A stretch of DNA of 64,000 bases, taken from NCBI RefSeq assembly GCF_025370935.1, contig NC_133498.1, positions 5,249,439-5,313,438 on the forward strand, read 5' to 3'. Positions within the stretch are counted from its first letter, which is position 1. Each line of letters starts with the position of its first letter. The notes beneath the pieces were generated by a model. It searched no databases. It was not told the DNA's origin and was given only the letters and a program-made list of their open reading frames with translations. The position numbers and the translations under genes were made by a program. Shown piece by piece: positions 58,301 to 62,153 of the stretch. Source of the stretch: Choristoneura fumiferana (Eukaryota > Arthropoda > Insecta > Lepidoptera > Tortricidae).

Positions 58301-58733
58301 ACAGCAAAGTAAATTGACAAGTAATAATCAAAGTATAATCTCTGTCGGCCCAAGTCAGCTGTCATTTACAATTACTTTTCAATTTACTTTGCTGTACATT
58401 GCTGGCAGCTGTAATTTTGTAGTCTGAATTTTAATTTATTAATTAAATTACTATCATGATTTAGTTACAGAAATACATTAAGTACTTTATATTCCCTTAA
58501 AAAAATCCAGGCTGCCGGTAACACACTGTATATTTCCAAAAAAAATAATTGAAAATTTGTTGTTGTTAGGCGACAGCGGCGGGCCGATGGTGGTGGAGCG
58601 GGCGCGCGACGGGCGCTTCGTGCTGGGCGGCGTCATCTCGTGGGGCATCGGCTGCGCGGAGCCCAACCAGCCCGGCGTCTACACGCGCATCTCAGAGTTC
58701 CGCGACTGGATCAACCAGATACTGCAGTTCTAG
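24340..58733 (+). CDS. Np: Notopleural-like transmembrane serine protease (whole gene span)
   Basis: Nine exons (24340-24553, 37133-38368, 45632-46015, 46224-46316, 51920-52097, 53741-53893, 56247-56362, 57399-57554, 58570-58733) sum to 2694 nt, or 897 residues plus stop. All junctions are GT-AG and in phase. Layout: cytoplasmic N-terminus, one hydrophobic segment (37-58, preceded by R34 and R36, so type II orientation), a six-Cys clip-like domain (85-123), a Thr-rich mucin stalk (about 124-640), C644 likely tethering to C768, activation site R653|IVGG, and an S1 domain with H698, D748, S846 and D840 (trypsin specificity). From memory the protease half resembles fly Notopleural, a matriptase-like enzyme acting on apical ZP matrix proteins; the paralogue lint is the alternative. 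Upstream untranslated exon(s) are not located. Confidence 0.9.
24597..24815 (+). repeat. dispersed repeat C copy, right of protease exon 1
   Basis: CGACGCAAAATGAGGGGTGT, then TTTCTAGCGATGGTTCTTAG and TTTTTGAGATATTGAACTTT. It is in direct orientation with 23970-24190. Confidence 0.8.
25033..25685 (+). repeat. dispersed repeat E copy
   Basis: Begins AACCGGCCAAGAGCGTGTCG and ends GACTACGGAACCCTACAAAA after a GACAGACAGACATGGCGAAA block. The same layout is seen at 33055-33810, and in part at 42361-42660 and 63715-64000 (minus). Protease intron 1. Confidence 0.8.
26330..26900. repeat. dispersed repeat H copy
   Basis: Starts ATACCGGGTGTGGCCTGTAA with CAAATAATTAAAACATGTAG. TTCGAAGAAGCAATGTAAAG and GGATGGCGTACATT are also found (in inverted or direct form) in the composite at 31109-32262. 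Confidence 0.6.
26955..27120 (-). repeat. dispersed repeat G copy
   Basis: (AAT)n followed by ATCACGGGAAAATTCACACC and AAGCTTAGCAAAGCTTGTGT, nearly identical to 11510-11690. Confidence 0.75.
27130..27985. other. intron 1 sequence, no gene seen
   Basis: AT-rich protease intron 1 sequence. I see no exon or clear repeat boundary. Confidence 0.45.
27988..28300 (+). repeat. tRNA-derived SINE A, full length
   Basis: Reads GAAGCCGTGGCAGCCCAGTG (A box), GATCGTGGGTTCAAACCCCG (B box), GGAAAACATCGTGAGGAAAC (body), GAGAGGAGGCCTGTGCGCAA (tail) and ends in a (GATGAT)n run. This is the best complete copy in the window. Confidence 0.9.
28376..28603 (+). repeat. dispersed repeat B copy, full length
   Basis: CTAGCTGTTACCCGCGACTC at the start and CTTTCGCATTTATAAATATT + AGTAGGAT at the end, with the CCCGCGGGAACTATGCAATT and GTCCTTCTCCGGGATTCAAA blocks inside. 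Confidence 0.88.
29221..29620 (+). repeat. dispersed repeat C copy interrupted by a palindromic insert
   Basis: Repeat C (AAAAAGAGGGGTGTTTGGGT ... TAAAATCGGTTCAGCTC) is broken at about 29393-29561 by a segment whose ends are inverted (TTAAATGATATTGAC ... GTCAATATCATTTAA) and which contains a small stem-loop GGGCTATGGATTAGCCC. Repeat C then resumes (GGTTCGGCTC...). Confidence 0.65.
30641..30885 (+). mobile_element. TIR element family V, truncated
   Basis: Starts GTACCGGCAGCCAGGCTTTT and contains AAAGTAAATTGACAAGTAA and its complement. It matches the left two thirds of the full element at 58190-58525. The right terminus is lost. Confidence 0.7.
31109..32262. repeat. composite repeat H with nested inserts
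   Basis: Outer ends ATACCAGGTGTAGCCTGTA and its inverted near-match TGTTACAGGCCACATCCTGTAT suggest one 1.15-kb TIR element. Inside are a segment homologous to the window start (about 31250-31460) and a complete repeat B (31927-32135, minus). Confidence 0.6.
31927..32135 (-). repeat. dispersed repeat B copy
   Basis: TACTAATATTATAAATGTGA at one end and CCACGCGGGCGAAGCCGCGG + GCTAAAGCTAGTA at the other. It is a full-length copy. Confidence 0.88.
32334..32622 (+). repeat. tRNA-derived SINE A, diverged
   Basis: ACCGTGGTGACTGGTTTGAT, GGGCCGTGGGTACGAGCCCG and the tail GCAGTGCGACGTATATAG. It is clearly older than the 27988 copy. Confidence 0.7.
33055..33810 (+). repeat. dispersed repeat E copy
   Basis: AACTGGTCAAGAGCGTGTCG at the start; ATCACCCCCACTTTACGTCT in the middle; GCGGACGGACAGATAGACAT and GGCTACGGAACCTTAAAAA at the end. 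An unrelated ~120 bp segment lies inside. The short frames here are not genes. Confidence 0.75.
34131..34340 (+). repeat. dispersed repeat D copy
   Basis: TTTATTCGAATGGATGGCAA, GTGGGTCTCCTGATGGTAAG and GGCCTAAGATGGGATACCTC. The apparent 62-codon frame is repeat sequence. Confidence 0.8.
35396..35592 (+). repeat. SINE A, 5' truncated
   Basis: It begins in the body (GCGAGCTTTGCGGTGAAGGA) and ends with the tail (GAGGAGGCCTGTGCCCAGCA) and a (GAT)n run. The head is missing. Confidence 0.85.
36517..36706. mobile_element. hAT-like MITE, short relative of the 966-1855 element
   Basis: CAGTGTTTTTCAATCTGTGG at the left and AAGTTTGAAAAACACTG at the right. The flanks GTCTAACA and GTCTAAGT match 6/8. 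Shares GTAAGCAGGGGGTCGC with the longer element. Confidence 0.8.
36892..37002 (+). repeat. 49-bp perfect direct repeat, 62-bp period
   Basis: Positions 36892-36940 and 36954-37002 are identical (starting TATGAAAATTAAAATTTCAT). It lies 130 bp before the exon 2 acceptor. Confidence 0.9.
37133..38368 (+). CDS. Np: Np exon 2: six-cysteine domain and Thr-rich stalk
   Basis: Acceptor TTGTTTCAG; it joins exon 1 as G|GT (Gly72). Residues 85-123 hold the pattern C-x10-C-x5-C-x10-C-x8-CC (CISRR...GLCMFAIDC...GTCIDRFYFGSCC), a compact clip-like knot shared with fly Np/filzig-type proteases. The rest is a low-complexity stalk rich in Thr, Pro, Lys and Glu with long runs of Thr codons (about 38010-38160), expected to be heavily O-glycosylated and extended. 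An RPTFRPTNFTKPQ-type Pro/Arg segment lies near 37700-37900. The donor is GATG|GTAAGT, phase 1. At 1236 nt the exon is phase-symmetric. The Thr-codon microsatellites probably vary in length between alleles. Confidence 0.92.
38369..39560. other. intron 2 sequence, no exon seen
   Basis: AT-rich protease intron 2 sequence. I see no conserved element or exon. Confidence 0.45.
39569..39631. repeat. near-perfect hairpin
   Basis: GAGTAGACTGAAGTGTAGGG and its complement CCCTACACTTCAGTCTACTC are separated by about 20 bp. The upstream word CCTCGACGTTTCGACCACAT may belong to the same repeat. Confidence 0.8.
39740..39835 (+). repeat. SINE/LINE-like tail fragment with (GAT)n
   Basis: GGGGGAGGCCTATGTCCAAC, GTGGACGTCCTACGGCTGAT and an (ATG)n run. 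A related tail occurs at about 18515-18550 and 52535-52580. Confidence 0.55.
40076..40235 (-). repeat. dispersed repeat G copy, diverged
   Basis: AAATAAATAAG, then CACGAGACACTTCATACCAA and CATAGCTTGTTATGGGTTAG. It ends in a tRNA-like stretch (ACCTCTGAGCTATCCGGTCG). Confidence 0.55.
40250..40390. mobile_element. palindromic MITE family 2, TTA duplication
   Basis: GGGGCTGTTTCACCATTCAT at the left and ATGGATGGTGAAACAGCCCC at the right. TTA flanks both sides (40247-40249, 40391-40393). Interior arms GATGCCGTCTCCGTCTATT are inverted. PIF/Harbinger-like. Confidence 0.88.
40845..40999. mobile_element. palindromic MITE, TAA duplication
   Basis: CCCCCTTATTCATAAAAC at the left and TTTATGAATAAGGGGG at the right. 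TAA lies on both sides (40842-40844 and 41000-41002). Its ends resemble family P (CAGCCTTATTCATAAAAA). Confidence 0.85.
41539..41666. mobile_element. palindromic MITE family 1
   Basis: GGCTGTACTACGAAATTCAA at the left and TTCGAATTTCGTAGTAGCCC at the right. Confidence 0.82.
42080..42181. mobile_element. palindromic MITE family 1, sub-type b
   Basis: GATGTGAAGTGTGAACTACC and GTTCGAATTTTGCACTTCCT + AGTATAGGGC. The right end matches the 20604 and 58814 sub-type. Confidence 0.7.
42361..42660 (+). repeat. dispersed repeat E copy (short form)
   Basis: AAAAACCGGCCAAGTGCGAG, then CACGGCTCATGAGATACGGA and ACGGACGGACAGCGAAGTC, ending GGGTACGAAACCCTAAAAC. Confidence 0.8.
42752..42955 (+). repeat. dispersed repeat B, interrupted at its 3' end by the minisatellite
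   Basis: CTAGCTGTTGCTCGCGACTC to CTTTCGCATTTATAATAATA. Its expected last bases (ATTAGTAGGAT) appear only at 43681-43691, after the 41-bp array. Confidence 0.85.
43071..43683 (+). repeat. 41-bp minisatellite, about 15 units
   Basis: Unit: CAGCCCGGCCCTTCTGCCAA followed by GGGTGGCCGCAACCATATTTT. Units differ at a few fixed positions (CCCGG/CCCAG, GGTGGCC/GGTGACC). Because 41 x 3 = 123 and the unit contains no stop, all three + frames are open, which produces long but meaningless frames. It lies in protease intron 2. Confidence 0.95.
44430..44825 (-). repeat. repeat G / tRNA-headed SINE, minus orientation
   Basis: The + strand reads AATATGGGACAATTAACACC at one end and CGACCGGGGATCGAACCCTG (complement of a B box GGTTCGATCCC) at the other, so a tRNA-like head lies at the right edge. 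An A-rich insert separates the parts. Confidence 0.6.
45632..46015 (+). CDS. Np: Np exon 3: Thr-rich stalk
   Basis: Acceptor TTTTTTCCAG; joins exon 2 as G|AA. It begins EIWSPITPPEGWVLISTVPP and then continues as Thr/Pro/Ala-rich sequence (TTTTTTTTTTQAPTTTEPPT...). The WSPITPPEGW start is the only compositionally normal stretch and may be a short ordered motif. The donor is CACAG|GTTTGT, phase 1. It is 384 nt and phase-symmetric, so it can be skipped without a frameshift. Confidence 0.9.
46224..46316 (+). CDS. Np: Np exon 4: end of stalk
   Basis: Acceptor TTCACAACAG; joins as G|TG. It encodes VPPTTIAMNSSTTVAPVAST and on to MTDYKDG/V, with potential N-glycosylation at NSS and NMT. The donor GATG|GTAAGT is identical in sequence to that of exon 2. 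It is 93 nt, phase 1 at both ends, and its joined end reads DYKDVCGRR. Confidence 0.88.
46317..47990. other. intron 4, proximal part, nothing recognised
   Basis: AT-rich. No exon, SINE or MITE boundary seen. Confidence 0.4.
47993..48033. repeat. (GT)n microsatellite
   Basis: Runs of GTGTGT with a few interruptions. Confidence 0.88.
48600..48759 (+). repeat. SINE A, internally deleted
   Basis: Head part CAGAGGATCGTGGGTGGGGG and CTCGCACCTCTGA, then the later body (CCCAATCCGCACTGAGCCCG) and tail. Confidence 0.75.
48957..49046. mobile_element. foldback MITE, family 3 core
   Basis: CGCAAAAATATCTGATAC and GTATCAGATATTTATGCACG are inverted arms around CCCTAGAAATAGAGTC. The same structure is at 49905-50003. 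It abuts family 1 directly. Confidence 0.75.
49044..49174. mobile_element. palindromic MITE family 1 (best copy)
   Basis: TCAGCAGGGCTACTACGAAA at the left and its exact complement TTTCGTAGTAGCCCTGCTGA at the right. Confidence 0.88.
49634..50020. mobile_element. nested foldback element containing family 3 core
   Basis: GGTCAATCAACTTTTTTACC (from about 49647) pairs with GGTAAAATAGTTGATTGCCC (49872-49891). The family 3 hairpin (49905-50003) follows, and the outer ends read GTACAGTCAGCAG / GGTGACTGTAC. Confidence 0.6.
51320..51342 (+). promoter_or_regulatory. decoy-like duplicate of the exon 5 splice acceptor
   Basis: TCCACCCTCCTCGTGCCAGCAG here matches the exon 5 acceptor region (TCCACTCTCCTCGTGCTGGCAG) at 20 of 23 positions, about 580 bp upstream of it. 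Chance similarity of pyrimidine tracts is possible. Confidence 0.35.
51615..51870 (+). repeat. 29-bp minisatellite upstream of exon 5
   Basis: Unit ACGATCCTTAGCATTTCTCC + ACACACTTA, roughly 8-9 copies, cleanest between 51690 and 51840 and degenerate at both edges. The array ends about 50 bp before the acceptor at 51919, and a decayed unit (ACTTAAAGATGATCCTTAAC) continues almost to it. Confidence 0.92.
51920..52097 (+). CDS. Np: Np exon 5: activation site and catalytic His
   Basis: Acceptor CGTGCTGGCAG; joins exon 4 as G|TC. It encodes VCGRRLWPQAR, the cleavage site R653|IVGG, then FGQWPWQISLRQ...YLHKCGAALLNENWAITAAHC with catalytic H698. C644 probably forms the disulphide that keeps the cleaved protease on its stalk. 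In serine protease zymogens, cleavage after this Arg frees the Ile N-terminus that inserts beside the active-site Asp. The donor is GAACA|GTGAGT, phase 2. An ATG at 51886 lies in frame just upstream of the acceptor. Confidence 0.93.
52190..52385 (+). repeat. dispersed repeat J copy
   Basis: GTGTGGAAAAATAAGTCGGG, GGGAAACTATACCTTAAGTC and CGGGATTCGAACC. The layout is of a kind I know as repetitive from moth genomes. The 62-codon frame here is not a gene. Confidence 0.5.
52450..52517 (+). repeat. SINE A tail fragment
   Basis: GTTCTGAGAGGAGGCCTGTG and CCCAGCAGTGGGACGTATAT. Confidence 0.82.
52945..53070 (+). repeat. retroelement 3' end
   Basis: CACTCAAAAGGTTGACTGGA, then AAGGATAAATCCACCTTTGC. 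It shares these words with 63066-63165. Confidence 0.6.
53089..53292 (-). repeat. dispersed repeat B copy
   Basis: ACTAATATTATAAATGCGAA at one end and GCGGATGAAGTCGCGAGCAT + CAGCTA at the other. Confidence 0.85.
53741..53893 (+). CDS. Np: Np exon 6: catalytic Asp
   Basis: Acceptor TTTTCAG; joins as CA|C (His702). It encodes VPPSELLVRLGEHDLANENE, PYGFAERRVQIVASHPHFDP and ATFEYDLALLR, with D748 of the triad in the conserved YDLALL motif. The donor is CTCAG|GTATGG, phase 2. It is GC-rich relative to the introns. Confidence 0.95.
53966..54232 (-). repeat. tRNA-derived SINE C
   Basis: Minus-strand head with A box (TGGTATAGCACGC) and B box (GTGTTCGATTCCC). The body GCAGCGACACTAGCGACATC and GACAAGAGATGTCGCTATC is shared with 55790-56045. 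Confidence 0.75.
55091..55217. mobile_element. foldback MITE
   Basis: TTTCCATCGTATTTTGACGG at the left and its near complement in the CCGACAAAATAAGTAAGATGGAAA region at the right. A relative lies at about 21905-21985. Confidence 0.65.
55240..55300. repeat. hairpin: GATTGTTTTTTGGAATC inverted pair
   Basis: AAGATTGTTTTTTGGAATCT and AGATTCCAAAAAACCAATCT flank a short A-rich loop. One arm resembles the SINE C tail. Confidence 0.75.
55785..56045 (-). repeat. tRNA-derived SINE C, head truncated
   Basis: ACACCACCACTGGACAGGAG, GCAGCGACCCTAACGACATC and AGATTGTTTTTTTGGAATCT. Confidence 0.75.
56247..56362 (+). CDS. Np: Np exon 7
   Basis: Acceptor CTTTTTCAG; joins as AG|G. It encodes FYEPVTFQPNILPVCVPDND and DDFVGRTAHVTGWGRLYDD, including C768 (partner of C644) and the conserved TGWGRL block. 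The donor is TGACG|GTTAGT, phase 1. Confidence 0.95.
56547..56768. mobile_element. TIR element with TA duplication
   Basis: GGGGAGAGGAGACCGAGGAA at the left and GTCTCCCC preceded by TCTCCTCG at the right, roughly 55 bp of imperfect inverted arms, with TA on each side. Protease intron 7. Confidence 0.82.
57093..57236. mobile_element. palindromic MITE family 2, left end decayed
   Basis: Core GATGCCGTCTCTGTTTGTTT / GACGGAGACGGCATC inverted; the right end reads GGTGAAACAGGCCC. The left end has been altered. Confidence 0.7.
57399..57554 (+). CDS. Np: Np exon 8: specificity pocket Asp
   Basis: Acceptor TTGTGCAG; joins as G|AT. It encodes DGPLPTVLQEVEVPIINNTA, CEAMYLAAGYNEHIPNIFIC and AGWKKGGSDSCEG. 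D840, six residues before the catalytic serine, predicts cleavage after Arg/Lys. Potential N-glycosylation at NNT. The donor is CGAAG|GTACGA, phase 1. Confidence 0.95.
57557..58188. other. intron 8, proximal part, nothing recognised
   Basis: AT-rich. No exon or repeat boundary I can name. Confidence 0.4.
58190..58525. mobile_element. TIR element family V, full copy, just before last exon
   Basis: GTGTACCGGCAGCCAGGCTT at the left, and AATCCAGGCTGCCGGTAACA at the right. Inner arms AGCAAAGTAAATTGACAAGT and its complement form a second stem. The right end lies about 45 bp before exon 9. Confidence 0.8.
58570..58733 (+). CDS. Np: Np exon 9: catalytic Ser and C-terminus
   Basis: Acceptor GTTGTTAG; joins as G|GC. 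It encodes GDSGGPMVVERARDGRFVLG, GVISWGIGCAEPNQPGVYTR and ISEFRDWINQILQF, then TAG at 58731-58733. S846 is the nucleophile; G869 and G879 (the chymotrypsin 216/226 glycines) keep the pocket open. The WINQILQF ending matches the C-terminus I remember for dipteran Np/lint proteases. It is strongly GC-rich. Confidence 0.96.
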
Positions 58734-58813
58734 CCCCGTACTTTATACGGCTTATAGCACACATTGGCGCTCGTCAAACGCGCGGTAAACGAACGTTTAG
58801 ACCCTACGCTAGC

Positions 58814-58924
58814 TGGCCCTACGAAGTGCGAAATTCGACCTTCGTATCTTGCCGTCCCGTTGACGCTTGTATCACAAGAGTGAGGGACGGTACGATACGA
58901 ACTTCGATTTACTTCATTTAGGTC
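58814..58924. mobile_element. palindromic MITE family 1, sub-type b, in the 3' UTR
   Basis: GGCCCTACGAAGTGCGAAAT at the left, interior CTTGCCGTCCCGTTGACGCT, and CGAACTTCGATTTACTTCAT at the right. Confidence 0.72.
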
Positions 58925-59781
58925 TGCCAAATTTTTAATGATAGTACTATGTACTTAAATAGTTTGTGAGAAATTGATACTATCCAACTTCCTTTGCAAC
59001 CCTGGCAAAAAAAATGCTCACGTAATGAAGAATAAGGTGACATTAACGTGAAACGATATCTCAGTCGATGTCCTAACAATTTTAGTCTATCATATAAATC
59101 TTGATCCCAAGATCGAATTTAAAATAAATTTAAAACATAGTCAAGAGCAATGAAAATTTATCAAATTCCTTAGAATTATAAGTAACATTCTATGCGTATT
59201 TATTGCTCTTGAATATGACTTAAACAGGTACATAGTAAAAATACTTTCAGTGCATTTATAAGTTATGTTGCTACGACATACAAGTGTAATACTTGTTTAC
59301 AGTACTTAAGTATAAATTTACTTATAAAAAATGGCATAGTAAAATGGTTGTTAAGGTTCATTTATGAAACAATATTTCGAATTGAATTGAGTATTTGAAC
59401 TAAATAGTTTACTTAATGAAAAAAACTTCCAAAACTGTTTTGTTTTGAAAGAAATTGTGAAATGAAGTCAAGTAAAAAAATATTTGTAAGTTATAAATTA
59501 TAATAATAAGTGATTGATCTTTCAATTAGATACTTTCATTTTCCAAGTGATTGTCTGGAACCACAGAAATAGTAAAAAGATTTAAGATTATTATTACTTC
59601 TGTGTCTGGAACTGTTCTTATAAGATGGTTTAGTTTTATAATATTTATTTTAGATTAATTTTGTAAATACTTTTCTAAATGCATTTATTATTATTTTTAC
59701 AATTACATTAAGCCATAAATCAGTTGTGTAATTATTAGATATAATAGCCAGTAAGGAAGTACTTAAGTGAAAGTATTTTTA

Positions 59782-59801
59782 AATAAATCGATTACAATAA
59801 A
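59782..59801 (+). terminator. polyadenylation signals of Np
   Basis: Two AATAAA hexamers (59782-59787 and 59796-59801) followed by a GT-rich stretch (ATGTTTTGTAC). Confidence 0.6.
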
Positions 59802-59837
59802 ATCATGTTTTGTACATTACCAACCCAATTTTTTTGA

Positions 59838-59975
59838 ACACTGCTTCACCACCCATTGATTAATTTATGACGGATAAATGTGATGCCGTCTCCGTCTATT
59901 CGAACAAAACCAACAGAGACGGCATCACATTTACTCGTCAGATAAATTTAATGAATGGGATGATGAAACAGGGGG
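59838..59975. mobile_element. palindromic MITE family 2
   Basis: GCTTCACCACCCATTGATTA at the left, the GATGCCGTCTCCGTCTATTC core, and GATGATGAAACAGGGGG at the right. Confidence 0.8.
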
Positions 59976-60377
59976 TAAGTTTATGGAACTATAGGAACAT
60001 CGTGACGGTTGCTAACCTCTTAATAATCATTTTCAAATAACTCAGGACATGTCTCATTAATTCACCATGTCTCACTGTACGCCTAAAAAAAGATTTTTTT
60101 TCTCCGCGAATGAGGATTTCTTGTCAGGAGAAACATCGCTAGATGGCGTTAGTATCGCGAGGTATATTTGACGTTTACAGTCTTGATTGCGATTGGCTCA
60201 TTTACGTGATGCAAATTGCTAAATTTGACCTTCCGCTATCACTTTTTGCAATACCTACAACTCATTAGTGATCCCATTTTTTTCTACAAACGTGTAGGAT
60301 TTTATTTTTTTATATTACCAAAAAGTAGCAGTACTGTATGAACCGAGACTCCTTACCCTTTCCCGATGAACTAAAAT

Positions 60378-60409
60378 TATAAACCATGGCATTGACATGA
60401 ACTGTCAGT
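60378..60409 (+). promoter_or_regulatory. TATA + initiator core promoter (candidate)
   Basis: TATAAA (60378-60383) lies 29 bp before the A of an arthropod initiator TCAGTG (60405-60410). It precedes a run of plausible untranslated exon ending in a strong donor, so it likely starts the gene entered next. Confidence 0.5.
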
Positions 60410-60705
60410 GAAATTCAAAATTTTGTTTAGTGCTTTGAGAAATAAAATTAATTTAAACAAGTGAAATAAATTGAAACAAGTGAACTTTAGTTAGTGACTG
60501 TGGATAAACTGTTATATTTAAGCTGACAAATAAATTAAAAAGTTTGATAAATTGATTACAATAACAAAACTTAGTACCCCGATAGTTAAAACCACTTAAC
60601 TACAAAGGAAGTTACTATTTGTAAATTTTTACGCGGTATTTAGTTACAATAGGTACCTTGTAGTTTTACGATGTGTGGACATTGGTCTTCTGTTGAAATC
60701 TTCCA
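60407..60705 (+). other. candidate untranslated first exon with uORF
   Basis: From the initiator to a strong donor CTTCCA|GTAAGTAT at 60705/60706. The next acceptor is at 60813. A small upstream reading frame would begin at 60670 (MCGHWSSVEIF) and end soon after the junction, so it may dampen translation of the main frame. Confidence 0.4.
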
Positions 60706-60864
60706 GTAAGTATATCTGAGTTAACAAATTAGGGTAACTTGCTATATTATTTTATACCTACTTACTACCCACAATTGTAAAAAAAAAAACAATTTCCCTA
60801 TATTTAATTTCAGATGTTTAAGTTGACTTATCTAAAATACTAGATACTAGCTTACAGAAGCAGC

Positions 60865-60891
60865 ATGGAAAACAAGCTAGATGACTCTAAA
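60865..60891 (+). CDS. candidate first coding exon of a downstream gene (partial)
   Basis: Exon 60814-60891 follows TTAATTTCAG and contains ATG at 60865 (context CAGCATGG) encoding MENKLDDSK, then the canonical donor AAA|GTAAGTAA, phase 0. The nine residues do not identify a family. Following exons must lie beyond the repeats of 60.9-64 kb, probably outside the window. The call rests on the combination of TATA box, initiator, two good donors and one acceptor in the right order within 520 bp. Confidence 0.4.
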
Positions 60892-60944
60892 GTAAGTAAT
60901 TTCGTAATAACTAAAATCATGTATGTGTACCTACCTACTTTATT

Positions 60945-61070
60945 AATCATCATCCCAGCCTGTATACGTCTTCACCGCTGGGTACAGGCCGCCTCTCAGA
61001 ATAAGAGGGCTTGGGCCGTAGTTCCCACGCACACCAGTCTGGATTGGGAACTTCACACACATTATTGAAT
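60945..61070 (-). repeat. SINE A, 3' part
   Basis: ATCATCATCCCAGCCTGTAT, GGTACAGGCCGCCTCTCAGA and ACACATTATTGAATTGC. Confidence 0.8.
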
Positions 61071-61189
61071 TGCCTAATTTAATAATTATTTGAAATTACC
61101 CTGTTTTAGGCCTCTTGTACACACACGGTTTATCGCCGTGAAAATCTACGGTTAATTCGCCGCGTGTAGGCACGGTCGTCAGTGTTGTA

Positions 61190-61288
61190 TGGATCACTAT
61201 GAAAGCTTGTAGACGTGCACGGTGGCGCCACGGCACGGCGCCGCGGCCGTGTGCGCCGTGCACGTCTACAAGCTTTCATAGTGATCCA
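61190..61288. mobile_element. inner palindrome B, TA-flanked
   Basis: Arms TGGATCACTATGAAAGCTTG and its complement, perfect for 33 bp to GACGTGCACGG, with a GC-rich centre (CGGCACGGCGCCGCGGCCG). TA flanks both sides. Confidence 0.85.
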
Positions 61289-61290
61289 TA

Positions 61291-62153
61291 TGTCGGCGGC
61301 CGATCGTAAAATCCGCCAGATCACGAAATTCTTAGGCATATCGTGAAATGCCGCCATTTCATGAATTGGCTAAGGGATACCCGCCATATCGTTCAAAACT
61401 CGCCGTTTAACGATTTGCCTAGTGACGTTGAGGCAGATCATGAAATTCCTAGGCATATCATGAAGCGCCGCCATTTCATGATTTGGCCAGTTTAGGCAGA
61501 TCATGAAATTCCTAGGCATATCATGAAACAACGCCATATCGGTTCTGGCACTTCGCCGCCGCTGCCGCGGCACGCTCGCTTCGCTCGCTCGGCTCGTGCG
61601 TCGTGATCACAATTAAAACTAACCACTCCTCGCTTCGCTCGTCGTACCTAAATTTTTCTATATAAATAAGTAACAACTAGTGAATACTTTATTTATCAAC
61701 AAAATACTAACCTCTAAAATACGGGCAGACGTCCATGGTTTTTTCACATTGTGCACAGAATACGTTTGATTCACATAAAAAGAACGGAGCTGATGTTCAA
61801 AAGCTTCTTTTGCACTTCTATTTTGAATTCAATCACTAGTTTTGGTTTAAAGATCATTTTGTTGCGACGCCGACATTTTTCACGCGCTAAACAAACACGA
61901 CCGGTCAGCTGGTCACGGCCGCCATTGCATACGCAGCGCCACCAGTGGCCAAAAAAGAAACTATTTTACGATGTGCCCGGTATAGAGCTAGGAATATCGA
62001 AGAATGCGTTGCTCTAATCGATCTGCCGTATTATTTCTCAGGCACATCGTGATATGCCTGGCCAACGTTTAGGCATATCATGAAATGGCGGCGTTTCACG
62101 ATATGTCTAGGAATTTCGTGATCTGGCGGATTTTACGATCGGCCGCCGACACA
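61291..62153 (-). mobile_element. foldback element family F (copy 2)
   Basis: TGTCGGCGGCCGATCGTAAA at the left and TTTACGATCGGCCGCCGACA at the right. Many internal AAATTCCTAGGCATATC motifs. Inverted relative to copy 1 (2252-2870) and about 250 bp longer (extra segment about 61660-62030). Confidence 0.85.

Larger units (their letters stand above)
58734..59820 (+). other. Np: Np 3' untranslated region (inferred)
   Basis: About 1.1 kb of AT-rich sequence from the stop codon to the polyadenylation signals. A family 1b MITE copy (58814-58924) lies inside it and would be transcribed. No transcript data are available, so the end is inferred from the signals only. Confidence 0.6.

Noticed and set aside
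61130..61573. minus-strand Arg-rich frames
   Set aside because: They read through palindromic elements of GC-rich composition. No coding support.
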